A DNA stretch of 10,477 bases, taken from positions 1 through 10,477 of the forward strand of contig JAKSBB010000292.1 of NCBI GenBank assembly GCA_022361315.1. The letters are read 5' to 3'. This document shows, one piece after another, positions 1 to 6,826 of the stretch. Source of the stretch: Desulfobacterales bacterium. GTDB taxonomy: Bacteria; Desulfobacterota; Desulfobacteria; Desulfobacterales; Desulfobacteraceae. Under the pieces are notes generated by a model that was not told the origin of the DNA, ran no database searches, and saw nothing but the letters and a program-made list of their open reading frames with translations. Positions within the stretch are counted from its first letter, which is position 1. Each line of letters opens with the position of its first letter. Both the position numbers and the translations under genes were made by a program.

Positions 1-1479
1 CACCGTGTTGATAACGGGTTCCGGCACCATGGTTTTTGCGGTCTCCCATTTTTTCGACAGCCTGAGCATACACCGCTTGTAGGACGTACCGTACTCGGTG
101 TAGGCCGCGTATTCATCATGGGAAGAGCCCCGGGTAAAATAAGCCCCTTTGTCCGGGTGGGTACCGGGAAGGGTGCGGTAGCAGATGCCGTCCCCGTCAT
201 GGTCCAGGTAGCGGCCCCATTTCCAGGTTAAGGCTTCCAGCTGGTCGTGATCCAGGACTTTGCCCCGGTTGTAGGTCCGGTTATCATCCCAGGTCATGGG
301 CAGGGTGACGTGGTCGTTCATACCCAGATCCAGGTCCGAAACGAAGATCACCGGGGTCTGAAGGGCGTCGGCCAGGTCAAAACTGTCGGCGGCCATGGAA
401 AAGCACTCTTCAGGAGTGGAAGGCAGCAACAGAACATGCTTGGTATCCCCGTGGGAGGCATAGGCACAGGCCATGATGTCCGACTGCTGGGTCCGGGTGG
501 GCATGCCCGTGCTGGGCCCCACCCGCTGGACATCCATGAGGACCACGGGAATTTCGGCAAAATAGGCCAGCCCTAAAAACTCGCTCATGAGTGAAACCCC
601 CGGGCCTGAAGTGGCGGTAAAGGCCCTGGCCCCGTTCCAGGCGGCTCCCAGGGCAATGCCCATGGCGGCCAGTTCGTCTTCGGCCTGGATGACGGCGGCC
701 CGCCGCTTGCCATCTTCGTCCACCCGGTATTTGCGGGTGAATTTATCAAAGGCTTCCACCACCGAGGTGGAGGGCGTGATGGGATACCAGCCGGCTACCG
801 TAGCGCCGCCGTACATGGCGCCCAGGCCTGCGGCCGTATTCCCGTCCATGAGGATATGGCGGTCAAGGGCGGTGCTGGCCTTTACCTTGAGGTCACAGAT
901 GCCGTTAAAATGTTCCTGGACCCAGTTGTAACCGATTTCCAGGCACTTGATATTGGGCTCGGCCAGTTTGGGTTTTTTGGCAAACTGCTTGGTGATGGCA
1001 TCGGTGAGCACGGAAAAGTCCATGTCAAACAATGCGGCCAGGGCACCCACATAGATAATGTTTTTCAGCAGGGGCCTAAGCTTTGGAGCCGAAATTTCAC
1101 GGTTGCAGATCCGGGTTAAGGGGATGCCGATGAGGGTGATGTCCTCCCGGTCGTAGGTATGGTCCAGGGAACGGGTGGAATCGTATAGAAAATACCCGCC
1201 CGGGAGCAGGTCGTCATAATCCTTTCTGAGGGTGGATCCGTTGATGGCCACAATAAAATCATATCCCCCCCTGCGGCCCAGATAGCCCTTTTCTGAGATC
1301 CTGACCTCGTACCAGGTGGGCAGCCCCTGGATATTGGAAGGGAAGATGTTCTTGGGACTGACCGGTACCCCCATGCGGAAGACGGCTTTGGCAAAGAGGT
1401 TGTTGGCGCTGGCAGAGCCGGACCCATTCACATTGGCAAACCGAATCACAAAATCGTTCACACTGGCCAGTTTATTCAT
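1..1479 (-). CDS. korA: 2-oxoacid:ferredoxin oxidoreductase, fused gamma-alpha subunit (KorA type), 3' end cut by window edge
   Basis: Subunit of a thiamine-diphosphate enzyme that oxidatively decarboxylates a 2-oxoacid (2-oxoglutarate is the likeliest) with CoA, reducing ferredoxin. The frame is open for 493 codons from an ATG at 1479 to the left edge. Residues 1-190 form the gamma domain, with a glycine/serine-rich loop (NGSGSASAN, 18-26) and the conserved stretch FPSNIQGLPTWYEVR (46-60). Residues from about 205 form the alpha (pyrimidine-binding) domain, with GWYPITPSTSVVEAF (230-244), QAEDELAAMG (265-274), TSGPGVSLMSEF (290-301) and VGPSTGMPTRTQQSD (320-334), all hallmarks of the family. 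Gamma-alpha fusions usually run near 570-620 aa, so roughly 100 residues and the separate beta subunit (TPP-binding) should lie beyond position 1. The start overlaps the stop of the upstream flavoprotein gene by 8 nt and has an AGGA ribosome site, indicating coupled translation. The exact substrate (2-oxoglutarate, pyruvate or branched-chain oxoacid) cannot be read from the sequence. Confidence 0.93.
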   Translation of the reverse strand, partial: MNKLASVNDFVIRFANVNGSGSASANNLFAKAVFRMGVPVSPKNIFPSNIQGLPTWYEVRISEKGYLGRRGGYDFIVAINGSTLRKDYDDLLPGGYFLYDSTRSLDHTYDREDITLIGIPLTRICNREISAPKLRPLLKNIIYVGALAALFDMDFSVLTDAITKQFAKKPKLAEPNIKCLEIGYNWVQEHFNGICDLKVKASTALDRHILMDGNTAAGLGAMYGGATVAGWYPITPSTSVVEAFDKFTRKYRVDEDGKRRAAVIQAEDELAAMGIALGAAWNGARAFTATSGPGVSLMSEFLGLAYFAEIPVVLMDVQRVGPSTGMPTRTQQSDIMACAYASHGDTKHVLLLPSTPEECFSMAADSFDLADALQTPVIFVSDLDLGMNDHVTLPMTWDDNRTYNRGKVLDHDQLEALTWKWGRYLDHDGDGICYRTLPGTHPDKGAYFTRGSSHDEYAAYTEYGTSYKRCMLRLSKKWETAKTMVPEPVINTV

Positions 1480-3217
1480 TTTTTCCTGCCTTTGCTGTGA
1501 TATAAGTATATTTTTTCATGTCCCAGGCCCCGGTGGGGCAGCGCTCCGCACACAGACCGCAGTGGAGGCAGACATCTTCGTCCTTGACCATGACCCTGCC
1601 TGTGGGCAGCTCCCCGGACACATAGAGATATTGCTCTTTGTTTTTGGCCGGAATGGCGATCCGCTCCCGCAGGTCGTCCTCATCCCCGTTTTCCAGGAAG
1701 TTGATACAGGTGGTGGGGCAAACATCCACACAGGCGTCGCACTCAATGCATTCCTCCACAAAGAAAACGGTCTGGACATCGCAGTTGAGACAGCGGTGGG
1801 CCTCCTTGTGGCCCAGTTTCTGGTCAAAGCCCAGTTCCACTTCCAGCAGCCGGTCCTTTATGGATTTGGCCTTTGGCTGCATGGGCACATTCTGGCGCTC
1901 CTCGTCGGAGACCTGGCTGGAGTATAGCCAGTCCTTCATCCCCATTTTCTGGCCTTCCAGGTCAATGATCGGGTGGGGCCTGTCTTTGAGGTCTTTCCCG
2001 CTGAGGAAAAGATCTATGGAAAGGGCGGCCTCATGGCCGTGGGCCACGGCCGTGATCACGTTGGCCGGGCCGAATGCGGCATCTCCGCCGAAAAAGACAT
2101 GGGGGAGGTCGGACTGGAAGGTGACACGGTCCACATTGGGTTGGCCCCACTCATTAAATCCGATGCCGATGTCCGGTTCGATCCAGGGAAAGGCGTTTTG
2201 CTGGCCCACTGCCAGCAATACCTCATCACAGGGAATGAGCACCTCTTCTTTGTCCGCGCCTTCGGCCAGGTTTTCGAACTTCATACCGGTGAGTTTTCCG
2301 TTCTCCACCACAAAGGATTTGGGGGAGAGATATTCCAGGATGGGGATGTCCTCGTGGACGGCATCCTCGATTTCCCAGGGGGAGGCCTTCATCTTATCTT
2401 TGGGGCCCCGGATAATGACCTTTACATTTTCCCCGCCCAGGCGGCGGGCGGTGCGGCAGCAGTCCATGGCTGTATTGCCACCCCCGATGACCAGGGTGGT
2501 AGGACCGGATTTTTTAACATGGGCCCACTGGACCCCGGCCAGCCATTCGATGCCCACGTGGATGGAGGCTTTTCCTTCCTGGCGGCCCGGCAGGTCCAGA
2601 TCACGCCCCCGGGGGGCGCCGGTGCCGACAAATACCGCGTCGTGGCCTTTGGTCAGGAATTCTTTTAGGCTGGACACATAGCTGTTGAGATGGGGGGTGA
2701 CCCCCAGGTCCATCACGAAACCGATCTCTTCATCCAGGACCTTTTCCGGCAGCCTGAACGAGGGCACCTGGCTTCTGACAAAGCCGCCGGCCTTGGACTG
2801 GTCGTCGTAGAGGTCTATCTCGTACCCCAGCAGGGCCAGGTCCCGGGCCACGGTCAGGGAGGCCGGCCCCCCGCCTATGAGACCCACACGTTTACCGTTT
2901 TTCTTTGTTACTTTTTCGGGCATGCGGGCAAGGATTTCCTCCTTGTTGTCGGCGCAGACCCGTTTGAGACGACAAATGGCAACAGGGTCTTCCTCCACCC
3001 GGCCCCGCCTGCAGGCCGGCTCGCAGGGGCGGTCGCAGATCCGGCCCAGAATGCCCGGGAACACATTGGATTCCCAGTTGATCATATATGCATCGTTGAA
3101 TTTTTTCTCGGCGATAAGCCTGATATACTCCGGTACCCGGGTGTGGGCGGGACAGGCAAACTGGCAGTCGATCACCCTGTGAAAGTATTCTGGATCATTG
3201 ATATTCGTCGGCTTCAA
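1472..3217 (-). CDS. GltD-like FAD/NAD(P) oxidoreductase with C-terminal 2[4Fe-4S] ferredoxin domain
   Basis: A 581-aa cytoplasmic electron-transfer flavoprotein related to the small subunit of glutamate synthase. N-terminal cysteines C18 and C22 (CQFACPAHT) and C61, C65, C69 and C82 (CDRPCEPAC region) fit the GltD-type Fe-S domain. The FAD loop GLIGGGPAS is at 112-120, the NAD(P) loop VIGGGNTAMD at 243-252, and the second FAD-contact motif FFGGDAAFGPAN at 375-386. The C-terminus carries two ferredoxin motifs, CIECDACVDVCP (490-501) and CLHCGLCAERCP (550-561). It probably links the 2-oxoacid oxidoreductase encoded just downstream (8-nt overlap) to the NAD(P)H pool, or acts as a dedicated subunit of it. 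The start is taken as TTG at 3217 because AAGAGGGGG lies 8 nt upstream and no in-frame ATG occurs before residue 45, after the conserved N-terminal cysteines. No glutamate synthase large subunit is adjacent, so a role in glutamate synthesis is unlikely but not excluded. Confidence 0.9.
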   Translation of the reverse strand: MKPTNINDPEYFHRVIDCQFACPAHTRVPEYIRLIAEKKFNDAYMINWESNVFPGILGRICDRPCEPACRRGRVEEDPVAICRLKRVCADNKEEILARMPEKVTKKNGKRVGLIGGGPASLTVARDLALLGYEIDLYDDQSKAGGFVRSQVPSFRLPEKVLDEEIGFVMDLGVTPHLNSYVSSLKEFLTKGHDAVFVGTGAPRGRDLDLPGRQEGKASIHVGIEWLAGVQWAHVKKSGPTTLVIGGGNTAMDCCRTARRLGGENVKVIIRGPKDKMKASPWEIEDAVHEDIPILEYLSPKSFVVENGKLTGMKFENLAEGADKEEVLIPCDEVLLAVGQQNAFPWIEPDIGIGFNEWGQPNVDRVTFQSDLPHVFFGGDAAFGPANVITAVAHGHEAALSIDLFLSGKDLKDRPHPIIDLEGQKMGMKDWLYSSQVSDEERQNVPMQPKAKSIKDRLLEVELGFDQKLGHKEAHRCLNCDVQTVFFVEECIECDACVDVCPTTCINFLENGDEDDLRERIAIPAKNKEQYLYVSGELPTGRVMVKDEDVCLHCGLCAERCPTGAWDMKKYTYITAKAGKNE

Positions 3218-3618
3218 TATTATATCCCCCTCTTAGTAGCAGATCACATAAAGTGAAGTTTACAATATAACGCGATTTTGGCAAATGATTTTTCCCAAGT
3301 GCTGCCAAATAAGGTATCGTCTGATTTTTTTGGAGAGGGAAACGCGTTCGATGTGTCAAAGAAAACCCGGGCGAAATCGGTGAATTTTTGATTTTGGTTT
3401 ACGATTGTCTGCGATGATGAGGATGCCCGGGTCAAACACTGCCACGAAATACTTTGATTTCTGTCGTCTTTACCTTCATTATAGGAAGACACAATTACAC
3501 CCGTTGATTTTTCCGACACAGGATGGTTCTTCCTTTGGATTGAAATCAATGGAAAACAACATTAATCCGAATCGTATCATCTTCGAACCTGTCTGTGATC
3601 AGGGTAGAGAGTTCCAAT
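3218..3618. other. Divergent intergenic region between the oxidoreductase operon and the histidine kinase gene
   Basis: About 400 bp, clearly more AT-rich than its neighbours, with no convincing gene: the short open frames inside have no family features and poor ribosome sites. It must contain the promoters for both divergent transcripts, but I find no strong -35/-10 pair. The best -10-like boxes are TATATT on the minus strand (about 3268-3273, 5 of 6 consensus) and TATCAT on the plus strand (3575-3580, 5 of 6), both lacking a good -35 at normal spacing. Two copies of an 8-bp element in opposite orientation, ACCCGGGC (3365-3372) and GCCCGGGT (3425-3432), sit 60 bp centre to centre and might be regulator sites. 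Confidence 0.6.
3226..3234 (-). promoter_or_regulatory. Shine-Dalgarno site supporting a TTG start
   Basis: On the minus strand AAGAGGGGG stands 8 nt before the TTG at 3217-3215. It is purine-rich and well placed, and it decides the TTG start of the flavoprotein gene. Confidence 0.6.
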
Positions 3619-5172
3619 ATGGTTGATTTTCAGAAAATTCAGAATGAAAGCAAAATGATCCGGAGGATAGGGAAAATCGACACGCCCTTCTATCCCGAAG
3701 AAGTCACTGCAAAATATATGATCCTGGCCATTGATCTTGTGGGGGTATGTAAAGGCGACCATGAGAAGGCGGCGTTTATCCGTCATATTGTGGAGAATCA
3801 TCTCCTGACGGTTGAATCCGTGGATGAATTCAAAAAACGGGTGATGAATGAACATGTTTGGATCAACTCCCATTTAAGCCGTCTGGTGGGTGCATATGCC
3901 ATCGCTATCCTGGGAGAAGGGTCGCTCGGGGCACGGGTCATCGGCAGAACGGTTATCAAAAGAGTTTTTTTACAGATGGTTGTCTGGGAGGTTCTGGGGT
4001 TTCGTTTTGTTTATAACAGCCTGGTTAAATTCAATGAAAATTTCAACTCCATTATAGAGCTGGAGTCCGTTCCCCGGAAATGGACCCGCAACCTGATTGT
4101 CATAAGAAAAAAAACAAAACCTGAATACAGGGCCCGTTTGATACGCGACCTTGGGGAAGATCTTCTGGACGAAGCCCTGGAAATGGATGATCAGTTAACC
4201 AAAGGGATGCTGGAGGCAACCCCCAGAATGGCCGGGATCCATAAGGAGTTTGCCGAAATTGTAGCGGAACCCTTTTGCGAACTAAACGGGGATCCCTACT
4301 GCGAATATCACATCCGTATCAACGGACCGCAACGAAGCGGCTTCAGCATTTTAAAGGGCCTGGTGAGCACTGTGTTTTTAAGAATCGCCTTTGCACTTCC
4401 CCTGTTCAAGAAAATGAGCAACACCCTTATTTCAATGGAGATAGAAATACAGCGGCAAACCAGGATGCTGACAGATTCCCAGATTCGTCTGGAAGAAAGA
4501 GTGAGCCGGAGAACCCGCGACCTGCGCACCTTAAATGCCCATTTGATCCTTATGGAGGAAAAACAGAGAAAAGAGATGGCTGATCAGCTCCATGAGGGAT
4601 TGGGCCAGGAACTGGCCCTGTCCAGGATGATCACCGCCATGCTGTTGTCGAGGCCGGAGAATTCCCATGCGGTTGAGGACCTGAAAAAACTCAATGCATA
4701 CATCCAGTCCGCCATTGCAAAAACCCGTGCCATGACCAATGATCTGAGTCCGCCGGTACTTCATGAATTGGGCCTTTTTGATGCCCTGATATGGCTGGCG
4801 GAAAAAATAGAATCTGAAAACGCTGTCAGTGTTGAACTTGATATGTGGCCGTCTGACGTCCCTGTAAGCAAAGATAACAGTATCCTGATGTTCCGGGTGG
4901 CCCAGGAGCTTTTTTTTAATATTATCAAACATTCCCGGGCCACCCATGTCACCCTGGGGTATACCCAGAGTGATGACCTGGTGACGGTGAGCATCCATGA
5001 CAACGGCATCGGGTTTGAGCCATCAGAAGTAACGGCGTTTAATGATCCGGGTGAAACCGGTTACGGACTTTATAGTATCAAGGACAGGGTCAAGTTTGCC
5101 GGAGGGCGGTTCTCCCTTGAATCATCACCGGGCAAGGGATGCAAAGCCACCATCCACCTGCCCTGCGCGTGA
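3619..5172 (+). CDS. Orphan sensor histidine kinase, NarL/UhpB type (HisKA_3), with 4VR-like N-terminal sensor
   Basis: A 517-aa signalling kinase that should autophosphorylate on histidine and pass the phosphate to a LuxR/NarL-type response regulator, none of which is in this window. Residues 1-235 form a putative ligand-sensing domain ending in AEPFCELNGDPYCEYHI (216-231). The pattern of two cysteines around Gly-Asp resembles the end of V4R/4-vinyl-reductase-like domains (inference from pattern only). Residues 241-263 are hydrophobic and may contact the membrane; there is no signal peptide. Residues 268-318 look like a coiled-coil linker. The H-box is MADQLHEGLGQEL (320-332, H325). The ATPase has an N-box (ELFFNIIKHS, N434), G1 (DNGIGF, 461-466) and G2 (GYGLYSIKDR, 481-490). 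ATG at 3619 is preferred because GAGAG lies just upstream; a GTG at 3595 (eight residues longer) has no ribosome site. Sensor family is the uncertain point; kinase identity is firm. Confidence 0.9.
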   Translation: MVDFQKIQNESKMIRRIGKIDTPFYPEEVTAKYMILAIDLVGVCKGDHEKAAFIRHIVENHLLTVESVDEFKKRVMNEHVWINSHLSRLVGAYAIAILGEGSLGARVIGRTVIKRVFLQMVVWEVLGFRFVYNSLVKFNENFNSIIELESVPRKWTRNLIVIRKKTKPEYRARLIRDLGEDLLDEALEMDDQLTKGMLEATPRMAGIHKEFAEIVAEPFCELNGDPYCEYHIRINGPQRSGFSILKGLVSTVFLRIAFALPLFKKMSNTLISMEIEIQRQTRMLTDSQIRLEERVSRRTRDLRTLNAHLILMEEKQRKEMADQLHEGLGQELALSRMITAMLLSRPENSHAVEDLKKLNAYIQSAIAKTRAMTNDLSPPVLHELGLFDALIWLAEKIESENAVSVELDMWPSDVPVSKDNSILMFRVAQELFFNIIKHSRATHVTLGYTQSDDLVTVSIHDNGIGFEPSEVTAFNDPGETGYGLYSIKDRVKFAGGRFSLESSPGKGCKATIHLPCA

Positions 5173-5352
5173 TATTGCACATCTGCCATTAGGCTCCCTG
5201 CACTTTAAAATAATAGTGATTTGCTTAGAAGTGTCTGTTTCATAAACAAAATACGTTTACCCCTTCATTCTCCGGGCCTTGAATGAGAATCCGCTTTAAT
5301 TCATATCACTTCGAGGTTCCCGGTTGCCCCGTATTGGTCCGCAGTCCCCCCA

Positions 5353-5381
5353 TTCCCGAAACAATCACAAGACTATATATA
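5353..5381 (+). promoter_or_regulatory. Weak candidate sigma-70 promoter for the cassette
   Basis: TTCCCG (3 of 6 matches to -35) and TATATA (5376-5381) with a 17-bp spacer. It is the best-placed -10-like box in the gap before the decarboxylase, but the -35 is poor. If used, the transcript would have a leader of about 180 nt containing both hairpins. Confidence 0.3.
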
Positions 5382-5477
5382 GAGGGCAGTCTCTCTTCAT
5401 CCTGATTTGTCACCTTATTCCGGTTTAATTCAACCGCTGCGCAACACCATCTGTATCAAAGTTACGTTCCCTTACGG

Positions 5478-5497
5478 CGTCCTGCCATTACAGGACG
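5478..5497 (+). other. Hairpin in the cassette leader
   Basis: CGTCCTG and CAGGACG pair perfectly over 7 bp around a 6-nt loop (CCATTA). It lies 72 nt before the decarboxylase start. It is not followed by a T-run, so it is not a simple terminator; it could be a leader RNA structure or an operator. Confidence 0.45.
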
Positions 5498-5522
5498 GAT
5501 GCCGGAAAGTCATAACCCCTGA

Positions 5523-5539
5523 TCCGGGGGGCCCCCGGA
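5523..5539 (+). promoter_or_regulatory. 17-nt GC-rich palindrome just upstream of the decarboxylase ribosome site
   Basis: TCCGGGGG-G-CCCCCGGA is a perfect dyad, ending 15 nt before the Shine-Dalgarno sequence. As DNA it could bind a dimeric regulator; as RNA it could fold into a short stem. Its left half can also pair with upstream bases (CCGGA at 5502-5506, or CCCC at 5516-5519), so alternative leader folds are possible. The nearest T-run (5550-5554) is too far for a classical terminator. Confidence 0.4.
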
Positions 5540-5554
5540 CGTCAATTCATTTTT

Positions 5555-5562
5555 AAAAGGAG
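5555..5562 (+). promoter_or_regulatory. Shine-Dalgarno site of the decarboxylase gene
   Basis: AAAAGGAG with a 7-nt spacer to ATG at 5570. It is a strong site and fixes the start of the first cassette gene. Confidence 0.75.
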
Positions 5563-5569
5563 TATTTCC

Positions 5570-6826
5570 ATGGCAAATGCAAAAACAAAACAAAGGCATG
5601 TTAATCCCAAGGACCGAGCGGAGCACACGTCGCCCCCGCCGCTGACACGGCCAGGGAGCTGGCTGTCACCGGTACAGACCGGTGTCCTTGACTGGCGCAC
5701 CACCCCCTATTTCCAGTTTGACCTGTCAAAGATCCGTGAAAATATAAACACCCTCAGGGAAATCGTCCGCCCCGATCTGTTGTTTTATGCAGTAAAGTGC
5801 AACTCCCTGCCCGAGGTGCTTACCACCATCGGGGAAACCGGTTGCGGATTCGAGATCAACAATCAAAATGAGTGGCTGATCCTGAACCGCCTGGGCCTGG
5901 CCCGTCATCCCATCGTTAACAGTTCCCCGATTTCCTCCGCCCAGGACGTGGGATTTCTTTTCGCCATGGGGATAAAGCGGTTTTGCTTTGATTCGGCGGA
6001 GCAGATTGAAAACCTTCGTTTAAATGCCCCCGGGGCGGAAGTCTATGTCAGGCTGTGCCAAAGCAGTGACGGAAGCCGGTTCAAGCTGGACCGCCTGGGA
6101 GCGGATTTTGACACCGCCGTTGCTCTGATCGCCCTGGCCGCGAAAAAGGGCCTGCGCCCCGTGGGGGTCACCTTCCATGTGGGGTCCCAATGCTGCGATC
6201 CCGGCAACTGGGACACGGCCATAAAAGAAGCGGCCGAATTGTTCCGGGCCTATCCATTTCTGCAGTTCCTGAATCTCGGTGGCGGCCTGCCGGTTCCCTA
6301 CCAGACCCCGGCACCGGACATCATCGCATTGGGAAAAACCATTAAGGCCGGCCTGGACAGGTATTTTGACCACCGCCCGGAAATCTATATGGAACCGGGT
6401 CGGTTTATTGTGGGGGATGCCGCCTACACCTGCGCTTCGGTAATCCAGGTGAGGGAGGAAAAACCTGTTTCCCGGGCGGTCCTTGACATGTCCGTCTTTG
6501 CCGGGTTCATGGAGATCCTGGAAATCAGCGACGGATTTCATTACGCCCTCCGGACCAATGCCCCGGGAAGGGAAAGGGAGATGATCCGGTATGATCTCGG
6601 TGGCCCCACCTGCGCAGGCACGGATATCATCTGCCGGAATATCGAACTACCCCGGCTCCGGGTGGACTATCAAAACCCCCGTCTGAGTTCAAGGGTCTAC
6701 TTTGCCAACACCGGTGCCTACACCCTGGATTACATCGCCAGGGACAAGGATACCGGATTCAACGGTGCCCGGATTCCCAAGATATATTTCACCGGAGAAA
6801 GGAGGGATGAATGGCCTGGGAATTAA
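5570..6826 (+). CDS. Fold-type III PLP-dependent amino-acid decarboxylase (ornithine/DAP decarboxylase family)
   Basis: A 418-aa cytoplasmic enzyme expected to remove the alpha-carboxyl group of an amino acid or amino-acid conjugate, giving an amine. It has the TIM-barrel set of motifs: FYAVKCN with the PLP lysine K76, FHVGSQ with H203, the phosphate-binding NLGGG (235-239), EPGRFIV (275-281) whose glutamate contacts the PLP ring nitrogen, catalytic C348 in GPTCAGTD (345-352), and GAYT with Y384. Length fits the family (about 380-460 aa). Two features are atypical: the residue after C348, aspartate in ornithine decarboxylases and glutamate in diaminopimelate decarboxylases, is alanine here; and the usual Ala-Ser after the F-D/E motif is replaced by FEINNQNE (94-101). 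Substrate is therefore not predictable and may lack a charged distal group. The first 35 residues are a basic, proline-rich extension. It is the first gene of a cassette, and its 3' end overlaps the acyltransferase gene by 16 nt. Confidence 0.88.
   Translation: MANAKTKQRHVNPKDRAEHTSPPPLTRPGSWLSPVQTGVLDWRTTPYFQFDLSKIRENINTLREIVRPDLLFYAVKCNSLPEVLTTIGETGCGFEINNQNEWLILNRLGLARHPIVNSSPISSAQDVGFLFAMGIKRFCFDSAEQIENLRLNAPGAEVYVRLCQSSDGSRFKLDRLGADFDTAVALIALAAKKGLRPVGVTFHVGSQCCDPGNWDTAIKEAAELFRAYPFLQFLNLGGGLPVPYQTPAPDIIALGKTIKAGLDRYFDHRPEIYMEPGRFIVGDAAYTCASVIQVREEKPVSRAVLDMSVFAGFMEILEISDGFHYALRTNAPGREREMIRYDLGGPTCAGTDIICRNIELPRLRVDYQNPRLSSRVYFANTGAYTLDYIARDKDTGFNGARIPKIYFTGERRDEWPGN

Larger units (their letters stand above)
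5173..5569. other. Non-coding leader/promoter region of the decarboxylase-acyltransferase cassette
   Basis: 397 bp with no gene. After the kinase stop there is an imperfect short inverted repeat, TCATTC/GAATGA (about 5266-5287), without a T-run, so no clear terminator closes the kinase gene. A weak promoter-like pair lies at 5353-5381. Downstream are a 7-bp hairpin (5478-5497) and a 17-nt palindrome (5523-5539), followed by the strong ribosome site of the decarboxylase. Read-through from the kinase gene cannot be excluded. Confidence 0.6.

Noticed and set aside
1638..2681. Long plus-strand open frame (347 codons), and others at 1316-1927 and 1973-2668
   Set aside because: They lie antisense to the flavoprotein gene, whose motifs are unambiguous. 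Their translations are low-complexity Ser/Arg- or Gly-rich and match no family pattern.
3219..3225. TATAAT on the minus strand beside the TTG start
   Set aside because: It overlaps the ribosome-site-to-start spacer and has no -35 partner; using it would leave no leader and discard the strong Shine-Dalgarno site.
3244..3549. 101-codon minus-strand frame in the divergent gap
   Set aside because: No family features, no convincing ribosome site, and it would fill the region needed for the promoters of both flanking genes.
3595..3618. GTG start eight codons upstream for the histidine kinase
   Set aside because: No Shine-Dalgarno sequence precedes it, whereas the ATG at 3619 has GAGAG at a suitable distance. 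The difference does not affect any domain.
5523..5554. Palindrome plus T-run as an intrinsic terminator of the kinase gene
   Set aside because: The T-run begins about 11 nt after the stem, too far for a typical intrinsic terminator, and it would sit directly before the ribosome site of the decarboxylase. Kept only as a regulatory candidate.
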